A program made the position numbers and the translations under genes. Shown in pieces: positions 50,594 through 59,229 of a stretch of 64,000 bases of DNA. The DNA comes from Pseudomonas sp. RIT-PI-S (GTDB lineage: Bacteria > Pseudomonadota > Gammaproteobacteria > Pseudomonadales > Pseudomonadaceae): positions 62,001-126,000 of the forward strand of contig NZ_JANZKJ010000009.1 in assembly GCF_025642975.1 (NCBI RefSeq). Reading direction: 5' to 3'. Within the stretch, counting starts at the first letter, position 1. Each line of letters starts with the position of its first letter. The notes under the pieces were generated by a model. It saw only the letters and a list, made by a program, of their open reading frames with translations. It had not been told where the DNA came from and searched no databases.

Positions 50594-52243
50594 ATGGACC
50601 GCTACGCACCGCGTGAATGGCAACCGCACGAGCGGCCCTCGATGCCGGGCTCGCCTTCGACGCCCCTGCACCCTACGCCCCGGCGCCTGGCCTATGCCCT
50701 GACTGGGGTGCTGGTAGGGATCACCGGCGGCCTCGGCAATGCCCTGGTGACCGCCAACCTGGTGTACCTGCAGGGGGCGCTGGGCGTGACCAGCGCCGAG
50801 ATCGCCTGGCTGCCCGCGGCCTACGTGATGACCAACGTCACCATGAACCTGCTGCTGGTCAAATTCCGCCAGCAGTTCGGCCTGCGCGCGTTCACCGAAG
50901 TCTTCCTGGGGTTGTACGTGCTCGTGACCTTGGCGCACCTGTTCGTCAATGACCTGGGTTCGGCCATTGCGGTGCGCGCGGCCCATGGCATGGTGGGCGC
51001 CGCCCTCAGCTCGCTTGGGCTGTATTACATGATCCAGGCGCTGCCGGCCAGGTGGCGGCTCAAGGCACTGGTGCTCGGCCTGGGCACGGCCCAGTTGGCA
51101 TTGCCGTTGGCCCGCCTGGTGTCCGAAGACCTCTTGCAGATTGCCGAATGGCGCGGGCTTTACCTGTTCGAACTGGGCCTGGCGATCTGTGCGCTTGGCT
51201 GCGTGCTGTGGCTGAAGCTGCCGCCCGGGGACCGTTTCAAGACCTTCGAGCCGCTGGACTTCCTGACCTTCAGCCTGCTCGCGCCAGGGGTCGGCCTGCT
51301 GGTGGCGGTGCTCTCGCTGGGCCGTATCGACTGGTGGCTGGAGGCGCGCTGGATCGGCATCGCCCTGGCCGCGGCCATCGTGCTGATCCTGGCCGGGCTG
51401 TGCATCGAGCACAACAGGCGCAACCCTCTGCTGATGACCCGCTGGCTTGGCAGCGGGCCGATCCTGCGGCTGGGGCTGGCGGTGGTGCTGATCCGCATGG
51501 TCAGCTCGGAGCAGTCCACCGGCGCCGTGGGTTTCATGCAATACCTGAACATGGGCAGCGAGCAACTGTTCAGCCTTTATGCGGTGATGCTCATCGGTAG
51601 CGTTGCCGGCCTCGCCATCAGCGCCCTGACCATCCACCCCGATCACTTGTTCCGGCCGCTGCTGATTTCGGTCGGCATGATGGCGGTAGGGGCACTGATG
51701 GACAGCTTTTCGAGCAACGTCACGCGGCCCGCGCAGCTGTATGTCAGCCAGTTCCTCCTGGCCTTCGGCAGCACGTTCTTCCTCGGCCCGACCATGGTGC
51801 TGGGCACACGCAATGTGATCGCCAACCCGCGCAACATGGTGAGCTTCTCGGTGATGTTCGGGATCGCGCAGAACCTCGGCGGCTTGCTCGGCGCCGCGCT
51901 GCTAGGCACCTGGCAGGTGGTGCGGGAGAAATTCCACTCCAGCGTGATCGTCGAAGGGCTGCAAGTCACCGACCCCCGGGTGGCAGCGCGCTTGCAGAGC
52001 GGTGCGGCGGCCTATGGCCAGGCGATCGCCGACACCCAGGCGCGCAGCACCCAGGGCATACGCGCCCTGGCCAATGCGGCCACTCGCGAGGCTAACGTGA
52101 TGGCCTATAACGACGTTTTCATGCTGATCGCGATCATCGCCATCCTCACCCTGATCTGGATGACCGTTCGCGTGCTCTGGCTCGCCAGCTCCGCCCGCGC
52201 CGCCCAGGCCAGCACCGCTCAACCCCCCGGCAAGCCTTCATGA
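50594..52243 (+). CDS. MFS efflux transporter, EmrB-like
   Basis: ATG at 50594 after AGGGCAGGGT gives 549 aa; an ATG at 50642 is the alternative. The large open frame upstream is antisense to bkdA1/bkdA2 and not coding. After a ~35-residue cytoplasmic head come about 14 membrane helices (ALTGVLVGITGGLGNALV first, LIAIIAILTLIWMTVRVLWL last). The QAIADTQARSTQG...AYNDVF loop near the end is usual in DHA2/EmrB pumps. Coupled by an ATGA overlap to an EmrA/HlyD adaptor. Likely exports toxic compounds; substrate unknown. Confidence 0.88.
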   Translation: MDRYAPREWQPHERPSMPGSPSTPLHPTPRRLAYALTGVLVGITGGLGNALVTANLVYLQGALGVTSAEIAWLPAAYVMTNVTMNLLLVKFRQQFGLRAFTEVFLGLYVLVTLAHLFVNDLGSAIAVRAAHGMVGAALSSLGLYYMIQALPARWRLKALVLGLGTAQLALPLARLVSEDLLQIAEWRGLYLFELGLAICALGCVLWLKLPPGDRFKTFEPLDFLTFSLLAPGVGLLVAVLSLGRIDWWLEARWIGIALAAAIVLILAGLCIEHNRRNPLLMTRWLGSGPILRLGLAVVLIRMVSSEQSTGAVGFMQYLNMGSEQLFSLYAVMLIGSVAGLAISALTIHPDHLFRPLLISVGMMAVGALMDSFSSNVTRPAQLYVSQFLLAFGSTFFLGPTMVLGTRNVIANPRNMVSFSVMFGIAQNLGGLLGAALLGTWQVVREKFHSSVIVEGLQVTDPRVAARLQSGAAAYGQAIADTQARSTQGIRALANAATREANVMAYNDVFMLIAIIAILTLIWMTVRVLWLASSARAAQASTAQPPGKPS

Positions 52244-53424
52244 CTGAACCTACCCAAACCACCACCACCAACGCCATCGCCGCCACGCCCGAAGGGCAGG
52301 CGCCACCCGCGGAAACGGTGGTCGAGCCGCGATCAGGGCGGGCACGCTTCTTTTCCGCGCTGATATTCGGCGGGCTGGCCCTGTTCGGCGTGTTGCTGGT
52401 GTTGTACGCCTGGCAGCTGCCGCCCTTCGCCAGCGCCATCGAGAGCACCGAAAATGCCTTGGTGCGTGGCCAGGTCACGATCATCAGCCCGCAGCTTAGC
52501 GGCTATGTGTTCGAGGTGCCGGTGCAGGACTTCCAGTTCGTCAAGGCAGGTGACCTGCTGGTGCGCCTGGACGACCGCATCTATCGCCAGCGCCTGGCCC
52601 AGGCGGAGGCGAACCTGGCCTCACAGCGCGCCTCGCTGGCCAACAATCGCCAGCAGAAGCGCAGCGCCCAGGCCACCCTGGAGCAGCGCAAGGCGGCTAT
52701 CGGCAGCAGCGACGCGCAAAAGCGCAAGGCCGAGGCGGACCTGCGCCGCGGCCTGGCGCTGGTGACCGATGGTTCGATCTCCCAGAGCGAACTGGACGTG
52801 AGCCGCGCGGCGGCGGCTTCGGCCAACGCCGGCCTGGCCCAGGCCAACGCGGCGGTGCGCATCGCCGAGGAGGATCTGCGCAGCGTGGAGGTCAATAAGG
52901 CTTCGCTGGAAGCGGCGGTCAGCAATGCGCAGGCGGCGGTGGAGCTTGCTCGCATTGACCTTGCCAATACCCGGGTAGTGGCCCCGCGCGACGGGCAACT
53001 GGGCCAGGTGGGTGTCCGCCTGGGCGCCTGGGTCAATTCTGGCGCGCAGTTGATGGCGTTGGTCCCCGCCACGCTCTGGGTGATCGCCAACTACAAAGAA
53101 ACCCAGATGGCCCAGGTGCGTGTGGGGCAGCCGGCGACTTTCACCGTCGACGCTCTCAACCATGCGCGCCTCAAGGGCCGGGTTCAGGAAATTTCGCCGG
53201 CGGCCGGCTCGGAGTTCAGCCTGCTGCAGGCCGATAACGCCACGGGCAACTTCGTCAAGATCGCCCAGCGGATCCCTGTCCGTATCGTCGTCGATCCCGA
53301 CCAACCCAATGCCCGCCGGCTGCGCCCTGGCATGTCGGTGGTGGTGAGCATCGATACCGATTTCCAGCCCGAGGAGGATCGCGCGGTAGGGGCGCAACCT
53401 GTAGGCGCTGGCGCCAGCCGGTGA
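52240..53424 (+). CDS. HlyD/EmrA-family membrane-fusion protein
   Basis: A 394-aa protein overlapping the MFS stop (ATGA). One membrane helix at ~38-60 (LIFGGLALFGVLLVLYAWQL) anchors it. A biotin/lipoyl-like half (ISPQLSGYVFEVPVQDFQF), a long coiled coil (~100-220), the second lipoyl half (NTRVVAPRDGQLGQVGVRL) and a beta-barrel follow. It should link the inner-membrane pump to an outer-membrane channel (no channel gene nearby). Confidence 0.9.
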   Translation: MTEPTQTTTTNAIAATPEGQAPPAETVVEPRSGRARFFSALIFGGLALFGVLLVLYAWQLPPFASAIESTENALVRGQVTIISPQLSGYVFEVPVQDFQFVKAGDLLVRLDDRIYRQRLAQAEANLASQRASLANNRQQKRSAQATLEQRKAAIGSSDAQKRKAEADLRRGLALVTDGSISQSELDVSRAAAASANAGLAQANAAVRIAEEDLRSVEVNKASLEAAVSNAQAAVELARIDLANTRVVAPRDGQLGQVGVRLGAWVNSGAQLMALVPATLWVIANYKETQMAQVRVGQPATFTVDALNHARLKGRVQEISPAAGSEFSLLQADNATGNFVKIAQRIPVRIVVDPDQPNARRLRPGMSVVVSIDTDFQPEEDRAVGAQPVGAGASR

Positions 53425-53549
53425 ACCCGGCACCACGGCGTGCGCAGCTTCGCAGGCTGTGCCCGGCCCCACAGGGCTGTGCCGGAGCTGGGCAAGCCTG
53501 GGAACCTGGCCGCCTTAGGTTCGTGCGGTTGCTGAGGGATGCCCCGTCT

Positions 53550-55487
53550 CTAGCCCGCTTCGCCGGCTTGCCATAGCCGGCTCAGCGCCTGTGCCAGCAC
53601 GGCCTGATCGAAGGGTTTGCCCAGCCGGGCCACGGCTGACGGCTCAGCCTGATTACCCTTGCCGAAACCGCTGATCAGCAGCGGTGCCAGTGCCGGCTGT
53701 AGCGCCTTGGCGCGGGCAATCAGCTGCATGCCGGACATCCCTGGCGCCAGGTTGCCGCACACCAAGGCGTCGATCTGCGCCGGCTCGCGTAACAGCGCAA
53801 TGGCTTGCTCGGCGGATGACGCCGCCACCACGTGGTAGCCCAAGTCTTCGAGCATGGCCACGGTGCTGAGCAGGATCAGTGGATCGTCGTCCACCACCAG
53901 GATCGACTGCGCGCCGTGCTCGCCCGGTGTGTTGCCCTGGCGGGGCGGGATGAGCCCGGTGCCGTCATTGAGGGCCACCGGTAACCACAGCGCCGCGGTG
54001 GTGCCGCCAGGGCGGCTGCTGCGCAACACGAACTTGCCGCCGGTCTGTTCGGCCAGGCCATGGACCATCGACAGCCCGAGGCCGGTACCCTTGCCAATGC
54101 CCTTGGTGGTGAAGAAGGGTTCGGTCGCCCTGGCCAGGGTGACGGCGTCCATGCCCTCGCCGGTGTCGCGCAGCGACAGGCAGATGTAGCTGCCGGGGTT
54201 GAGGCCATAGGCGTTGGCGCCCAGCTCATGCTCACGGGCCTCGATAGTCAGGGTGCCGCCCTCGGGCATGGCGTCCCGGGCGTTGACCGCCAGGTTGAGC
54301 ACGGCCAGCTCCAGCTGGTTCACATCGGCCATCACCGGCCGCAGGAACAGCGCGAACCGCGTTTCGATATGAATGCGCGGCCCCAGAGAGCTTTGCAGCA
54401 ACTCGGACATGCCGCGAATCAGCGAGCTGACGTCTATCAGCTCCAGGGTCAACTGTTGCCGCCGCGCGAACGCCAGCATGCGCCGGGTAAGCGAGGCGCC
54501 ACGCTGGGCGCCCTGGATGGCGTTGTCCAGCAGTGGGGTGATGCGCGGGTCGGTCGGCAGGCGCTTGCGCACGATCTCCAGGCTACCCAGCACCACCATC
54601 AGCAGGTTGTTGAAGTCATGGGCGATACCCCCAGTGAGCTGCCCCAGCGATTCCATTTTCTGCGACTGGAACAGCGCTTCGCGCGCTTGCTCCAACGCCA
54701 GCTCTTTCTCTCTCGCTTCGGTGATGTCGCGGGTCACCTTGGCAAAGCCGACCAGCTCGCCGGCGTCGTTGCGGATGGGGTCTATCACCACGCTGGCCCA
54801 GAAGTGGGTGCCATCCTTGCGCACTCGCCAACCCTGGTTTTCGAACCGGCCCTCGGCCAGCGCGGTGCGCAGCCCACGCTCCGGATCGCCACGCTCTCGC
54901 TCTGGCCCGGGATAGAACATCGAAAAGTGCCTGCCGATCACTTCGTCCGGTAGGTAGCCCTTGATCCGCTGGGCGCCTGCGTTCCAGTTGGTGATATGGC
55001 CGGTGGGGTCGAGCATGTAGATGGCGTAGTCGACCACGCCCTGCACCAGCAGGCGGAACTGCTCTTCGGAACGGCGCAATTCCTGCTCGGCGATACGCCG
55101 CTCCGTGAGGTCGCGGGTCACCTTGGCAAAGCCCAGCAGTTCGCCATCGGGCGCGAGGATGGGGTCGATCACCACGTGGCACCAGAACCGCGTACCGTCC
55201 TTGCGTACCCGCCAGCCTTCGTTCTCGAACCGCCCCTCGCTGGCGGCAAGCGCCAGGGCGCGCGCGGGCAGGCCGGCGGCGCGATCTTCGTCGGTATAGA
55301 ACGTTGAAAAATGCTGGCCGAGGATTTCAGCTTCTTCGTAGCCCTTGAAGCGCCGCGCGCCGGTGTTCCAGCTGGTTACTTCGCCTGTGGGCCCAAGCAT
55401 GTAGATCGCGTAGTCGGTCACGGCATCGATCAATAGCCGATACCGGCTGCCCTCGTCGCTCAGATCAATACGGGCAGTGGTGGGCAT
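53550..55487 (-). CDS. Hybrid sensor histidine kinase with two PAS domains and a defective receiver
   Basis: A 645-aa soluble kinase without membrane helices. PAS1 (residues ~14-130) and PAS2 (~145-260) are near duplicates (DYAIYMLGPTGEVTSWN / DYAIYMLDPTGHITNWN), each with a PAC part (GFAKVTRD). HisKA has GGIAHDFNNLL with His290; the ATPase has NARDAMPEGG, DTGEGMD and GKGTGLGLSMVHG. The C-terminal receiver keeps VVDDDP and the lysine in RLGKPFD, but the phospho-accepting Asp is replaced by Gly578 (DALVCGNLAPGMSG). So it cannot act as an ordinary phospho-receiver. Signal and partner are unknown. Confidence 0.92.
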   Translation of the reverse strand: MPTTARIDLSDEGSRYRLLIDAVTDYAIYMLGPTGEVTSWNTGARRFKGYEEAEILGQHFSTFYTDEDRAAGLPARALALAASEGRFENEGWRVRKDGTRFWCHVVIDPILAPDGELLGFAKVTRDLTERRIAEQELRRSEEQFRLLVQGVVDYAIYMLDPTGHITNWNAGAQRIKGYLPDEVIGRHFSMFYPGPERERGDPERGLRTALAEGRFENQGWRVRKDGTHFWASVVIDPIRNDAGELVGFAKVTRDITEAREKELALEQAREALFQSQKMESLGQLTGGIAHDFNNLLMVVLGSLEIVRKRLPTDPRITPLLDNAIQGAQRGASLTRRMLAFARRQQLTLELIDVSSLIRGMSELLQSSLGPRIHIETRFALFLRPVMADVNQLELAVLNLAVNARDAMPEGGTLTIEAREHELGANAYGLNPGSYICLSLRDTGEGMDAVTLARATEPFFTTKGIGKGTGLGLSMVHGLAEQTGGKFVLRSSRPGGTTAALWLPVALNDGTGLIPPRQGNTPGEHGAQSILVVDDDPLILLSTVAMLEDLGYHVVAASSAEQAIALLREPAQIDALVCGNLAPGMSGMQLIARAKALQPALAPLLISGFGKGNQAEPSAVARLGKPFDQAVLAQALSRLWQAGEAG

Positions 55488-55711
55488 CGCGGTTTCACTC
55501 GGTAACGGCAGGGCGGGGCAGCGATTCTAGCGGTACACGCCCTGCTGCGGATAGCGGCGCGCACAGCGCGTATGCGGCAACCGCTGCCGGGTGCCGCGGC
55601 GCATGCAAAAAGAAACTTTCAGCCCGCCACGGCTTCCATAGGCTGAGGGGCTCGGCTGCGAAACGAGCCCTCGGACAGCGGGCCGGTCGCCCGCGTGAGA
55701 TGAGGTGAACG

Positions 55712-56032
55712 ATGCGCGTACAAACATCTGCGGTAATGCTGGCCGGTTTCCTGTGCCTTGCGCCTTTGCTGGCCAATGCCACCGACGAAAAAAAGAGCGA
55801 CTGCAAACCGGATGCGGTATGGACCGACTTCCTTGGCCATGGGCGCTGCTATACCCACGGCGACAAGGCGCCCGACCCTTACACGCGCGACGACACCGCG
55901 ATCAAGGATTGGAAAAGCAAAGGCCTGCAAGCGCCGGATGACAATGCCCAGTGGGTGGAGATCAGCGGCAAATACGTGATGATCAACCGCGAGAACGGCG
56001 TGATCAAAGAGATCCACGGCAGCAAGAAGTAA
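55712..56032 (+). CDS. Small secreted protein, RcnB-like
   Basis: A 106-aa protein with a signal peptide (MRVQTSAVMLAGFLCLAPLLANA). The C-terminal half, WVEISGKYVMINRENGVIKEI, resembles the short RcnB repeat-like domain of periplasmic proteins (also seen in CigR). Two cysteines (DCKPD, GRCYTHG) lie in the mature N-terminal part. AGATGAGGTGAACG precedes the ATG. Family RcnB proteins affect nickel/cobalt handling in E. coli, but the similarity is short, so treat the name as tentative. Confidence 0.6.
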   Translation: MRVQTSAVMLAGFLCLAPLLANATDEKKSDCKPDAVWTDFLGHGRCYTHGDKAPDPYTRDDTAIKDWKSKGLQAPDDNAQWVEISGKYVMINRENGVIKEIHGSKK

Positions 56033-56043
56033 CCGGGGCGCGC

Positions 56044-56562
56044 TCAGCGCATCCCCTGATCCTGCAACGCGCTCAATAGCTGCTGCTTGCGCATGCGGCT
56101 TCGCCCTTTGATCCCGAGCTGGCGAGCCAACGCCAGCAGGGCTGGCTTGGTCTGTCCTTCCAGCCCTGTGTGACGGGCCTTGGCAGCCTTGGCTGCGATG
56201 GCCGCCGGCTGCGCGGAATATTGTTTGCCCTGCCGGGTGTCGGCGCGCTTTTTCGCGCTGCTGCGCCGGTACTCTTTCTCGGTCAGGGCATGGCGGGCCT
56301 GCTCCGGCAGGTAGCGTTCGCCGGTTTGCGCCGACGGCTTGCCAGATTCGGTTCCCCAGGCTTGCTGGGTCCATTGTTGCAGGTGGTTGTCGGCGGTCTT
56401 TGCACCGATGTAGCCGCCGCCACGCTTCTGGTATTCATGGCTGGCGAGCTGAGCCTTGCGGGCGGACCACTGGCCGGGGCGCCCGCCCTTGTCGTGAGCC
56501 GTCACCTCTTGCTTTACCCGTTCCCAGAGCTTTGGGTCGTCCTTCTTCGCACGTGTCGCCAT
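56044..56562 (-). CDS. DUF5872-like protein with SAP/Rho-N-like C-terminus
   Basis: ATG at 56562 gives 172 aa (MATRAKKDDPKLWERVKQEV). The middle (HDKGGRPGQWSARKAQLASH, then KRGGGYIGAKTADNHLQQW) matches DUF5872 as I recall it. The C-terminus (KPALLALARQLGIKGRSRMR) looks like a SAP or Rho N-terminal nucleic-acid-binding helix pair. The protein is very basic, so nucleic-acid binding is likely. GGAGG sits nine bases upstream. Convergent with the RcnB-like gene. Confidence 0.7.
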   Translation of the reverse strand: MATRAKKDDPKLWERVKQEVTAHDKGGRPGQWSARKAQLASHEYQKRGGGYIGAKTADNHLQQWTQQAWGTESGKPSAQTGERYLPEQARHALTEKEYRRSSAKKRADTRQGKQYSAQPAAIAAKAAKARHTGLEGQTKPALLALARQLGIKGRSRMRKQQLLSALQDQGMR

Positions 56563-56733
56563 CTCCGTCCTCCTGTAGCGCTTACTTGACCGACCCCGAA
56601 CGATGGCCTGGCGTTCCAGCCCGGTGACGGGTGAAGCCTGACCGGCAGCCAACGAGTGGTGTGGTCCGCGGCGCAGGCTACAGTGAACGTGTCACGCCCT
56701 GATTCTCGGGGCTCATTCTGTCGAGGGCCCTCC

Positions 56734-58365
56734 ATGCTGTCGAACTTCTCGATCACACAGAAACTCAGCGCCGGCTTTGGCCTGATCATCCTCATCATCA
56801 TCGGGCTGGTCGTGGTGGCCCGGCACGGGTTCGGCCAGGTGGACGACAGCGTCAACTGGACGATTCATACCTACAAGGTGATGGATACCTCCAACCAGGC
56901 GCTGGAAGGGTTGATCAACACCGAAACCGGCATGCGTGGCTTCGCCCTGAGCGGCCAGGATGACTTCCTTGAACCACTGAACCTCGGCCGGCAGGCATTC
57001 GACCGAGCCTGGAACGAGATGAAGCAGCTGACCAGCGATAACCCCACTCAGCAAAAGCGCCTGGACGACCTGCGTGCTCTGCAACAGACCTGGCTGAGCC
57101 AAGACATCGAAGGCACCCTGGCGCTGCGCCGCGCGGTCAATGCCGGCACCCAGCCGCTGAGCGCGCTCACCGACCGGATCGTCGCCCGTCAGGATAAAAC
57201 CCGCATGGACGCCATGCGCAAGTTGCTGGCCGACGTGCGCGGGGATGAAGAGCGGCTGCTGGGCATGCGCAGCGACGCCCTCAAGGGCGCCGAGAACTTC
57301 GCGCTGAGCAGCCTGGTCATCGGGGGCATTGCCGCCGCCCTGCTGGCGTTACTGGTCGCGATCAGCCTGTCGGGTTCCATCCGCCGGCGCATCAAGGGTG
57401 CCATCGGGGTGGCCGAGGGGATTGCCGCCGGGCGGCTGGATCAGTCGATCACCGACCACGGCAACGACGAAATCGGCCAGCTGTACGCGGCCTTTGGCAC
57501 CATGCAGAACCGCCTGCGCGAGATGATCCGGGAGATTCTCACAGGTAGCGCAAGCCTGGCCGCCGCCGCGCGGGAAATCGCCTCGACCTCCACTGACCTG
57601 TCCAGCGCCGCCCAGGAGCAATCGCAGTCCGCTTCGAGCATGGCGGCCACGGTCGAGCAACTGACGGTCAGCATCAGCCACGTGGCCAGCAGCGCCAATG
57701 AAGCGCGGGACATTTCCGCCGATTCCGGGCAGCAGTCCAACGAGGGCGGGGCGGTTATCCAGCAAACGCTACAAAGCATGGGGCAGATCGCCGGCACCGT
57801 GCAGATGTCGGCCGACCAGGTGGCCGAGCTTGGCCGGCAGATCGAGCAGATCACCTCCATCGTCAATGTCATCACCGCCATTTCCGAGCAGACCAACCTG
57901 CTGGCGCTCAATGCCGCGATCGAGGCGGCGCGCGCCGGCGAGCAGGGCCGTGGCTTCGCCGTGGTGGCTGATGAGGTGAGGTTGCTGGCCCAGCGCACGG
58001 GCAAGTCCACCCAGGAGATCGGCGACATGATCCAGAAGATCCAGAGCAGCGCCCATGAGGCGGTGAACAAGATGCAAGTAGGGGTGGAGCAGGTCAACGA
58101 TGGCCTGCGGCTGGCGCAGACGGCCAACCAGGCTATCGATCACATCCGCGGCGGTTCGGGGCGGATCATCGCTGCGGTCGACCAGATTTCCGTGGCGCTG
58201 CAACAGCAGTCCGCCGCCAGCCAGGACGTCGCGCGCAATGTGGAACGTATCGCGCAGATGGCGCAAAACGCCAACCAGGGCATTGCCGGCGCTTCACGTA
58301 GCGCCGGGCGCATCGAACAGTTGGCACAGGCGCTCGAACGGCAGGTGCGGCAATTCACCGTTTGA
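56734..58365 (+). CDS. Methyl-accepting chemotaxis protein
   Basis: ATG at 56734 gives 543 aa. Membrane helix 1 is at ~12-30 ([20 protein letters not shown]), a ~160-residue periplasmic region looks like a CHASE3-type four-helix bundle ([19 protein letters not shown]), and helix 2 is at ~192-213. A HAMP domain and methylation helices follow. The signalling tip holds [19 protein letters not shown] near residue 391. There is no C-terminal receptor pentapeptide. CHASE3 ligands are generally unknown. Confidence 0.95.
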   Translation: MLSNFSITQKLSAGFGLIILIIIGLVVVARHGFGQVDDSVNWTIHTYKVMDTSNQALEGLINTETGMRGFALSGQDDFLEPLNLGRQAFDRAWNEMKQLTSDNPTQQKRLDDLRALQQTWLSQDIEGTLALRRAVNAGTQPLSALTDRIVARQDKTRMDAMRKLLADVRGDEERLLGMRSDALKGAENFALSSLVIGGIAAALLALLVAISLSGSIRRRIKGAIGVAEGIAAGRLDQSITDHGNDEIGQLYAAFGTMQNRLREMIREILTGSASLAAAAREIASTSTDLSSAAQEQSQSASSMAATVEQLTVSISHVASSANEARDISADSGQQSNEGGAVIQQTLQSMGQIAGTVQMSADQVAELGRQIEQITSIVNVITAISEQTNLLALNAAIEAARAGEQGRGFAVVADEVRLLAQRTGKSTQEIGDMIQKIQSSAHEAVNKMQVGVEQVNDGLRLAQTANQAIDHIRGGSGRIIAAVDQISVALQQQSAASQDVARNVERIAQMAQNANQGIAGASRSAGRIEQLAQALERQVRQFTV

Positions 58366-58438
58366 CCAGCAGCCGTATCGCCAGCCATCAGGCGCAGTGA
58401 TGATCACTATGCCTGCGTTGATTTTCCCCGGCGCGGCG

Positions 58439-58478
58439 GGGGTGGGTAACCTCAGCTCCACACCCCGTTACCCACCCC
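58439..58478 (+). promoter_or_regulatory. 12-bp perfect hairpin just before the start of the small secreted protein gene
   Basis: GGGGTGGGTAAC and GTTACCCACCCC flank a 16-base loop. The hairpin ends three bases before the ribosome site AAAGGAG, a position where structure or a protein-bound hairpin could affect translation or transcript stability. Confidence 0.45.
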
Positions 58479-58494
58479 TGAAAGGAGATTGACC

Positions 58495-58710
58495 ATGAAA
58501 CGCGCACTCGCCCTCGCCATCGCCCTGTCCACCGTCACCAGCCTTAGCGCTTACGCCGTGCCCAAGGCTGCGCCTGCAGCCCAAACCGCAGTCGCCAGCG
58601 CCAACAGCAGCCACGCTGTGGTCAGCCAGGCGCAGCCCGCTATCGCAAGCAAGCCGGTCGTGGTCGCCGAGAACCGCCGAGAGTTCGGCTCGCAGTATCA
58701 GCGTTATTGA
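58495..58710 (+). CDS. Small secreted alanine-rich protein, unknown
   Basis: 71 aa; AAAGGAG with a seven-base spacing points to ATG 58495. A signal peptide (MKRALALAIALSTVTSLSAYA) precedes a mature chain of about 50 residues, Ala/Val/Ser-rich with a C-terminal NRREFGSQYQRY. No known domain. Its own terminator follows at 58731. Probably periplasmic. Confidence 0.75.
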   Translation: MKRALALAIALSTVTSLSAYAVPKAAPAAQTAVASANSSHAVVSQAQPAIASKPVVVAENRREFGSQYQRY

Positions 58711-58730
58711 TCGCGGGTTGTGTTCCCAGG

Positions 58731-58761
58731 CGACGCCCCCTCACGGGGGCGTCGTCTTTTT
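58731..58761 (+). terminator. Rho-independent terminator
   Basis: CGACGCCCCC-TCAC-GGGGGCGTCG is a 10-bp perfect stem followed by TCTTTTT, ending the small secreted protein transcript. Confidence 0.92.
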
Positions 58762-58879
58762 ACGGTTTTGGAAACTTACCGCCGCGGGCGGCCTTCTTAA
58801 TGGTTAGACCGGTTCGCGGCGCCTGTGGTTTGCGAAGCACGCTCCGCACCGTCTGTTCGCATAACCGCCTGGAGGCCAC

Positions 58880-59131
58880 ATGGCTGATAGAACCTGCAAC
58901 TGCTCCGGCTGCCAATGCTCGAGCGCGCACACTGAAGGCGTGGAAGTCAAAGGGCAGTGGTACTGCTGCGTGCCTTGCTCGGTAGACCACCTCGATAGCC
59001 AGCCCTGCGCCATGGAGGGCTGCGGATGCGGCACTACCGGGGTAAAAACCCGGGAAGAGGGCAAAGGCCACGACAAGGTCGACAATGCAGTGGACGAAAC
59101 CTTCCCCGCGAGCGATCCCATCTCGCCGTGA
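58880..59131 (+). CDS. Bacterial metallothionein
   Basis: An 83-aa protein with ten cysteines and three histidines: CNCSGCQC, WYCCVPCSVDHL and PCAMEGCGCG. These are arranged as in the SmtA/BmtA family of Zn/Cd-binding proteins. A C-terminal extension of ~30 residues, including KVDNAVDETFPASDP, is typical of pseudomonad forms. GGAGGCCAC precedes the ATG. It buffers zinc or cadmium in the cytoplasm. No SmtB-like regulator is adjacent. Confidence 0.93.
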   Translation: MADRTCNCSGCQCSSAHTEGVEVKGQWYCCVPCSVDHLDSQPCAMEGCGCGTTGVKTREEGKGHDKVDNAVDETFPASDPISP

Positions 59132-59229
59132 GTATCGAGCCTTGAGTACTGGGCCCTGAGCCGAAGGCCAAGCTGTCGGCCAGGCGGCGGGCGGAGTAGA
59201 ATCGGCGCCCCGCCTTCGAGGATCAAGGG

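Noticed and set aside
59132..59229. LexA box upstream of polB
   Set aside because: No CTG-N10-CAG type sequence with the expected flanks.
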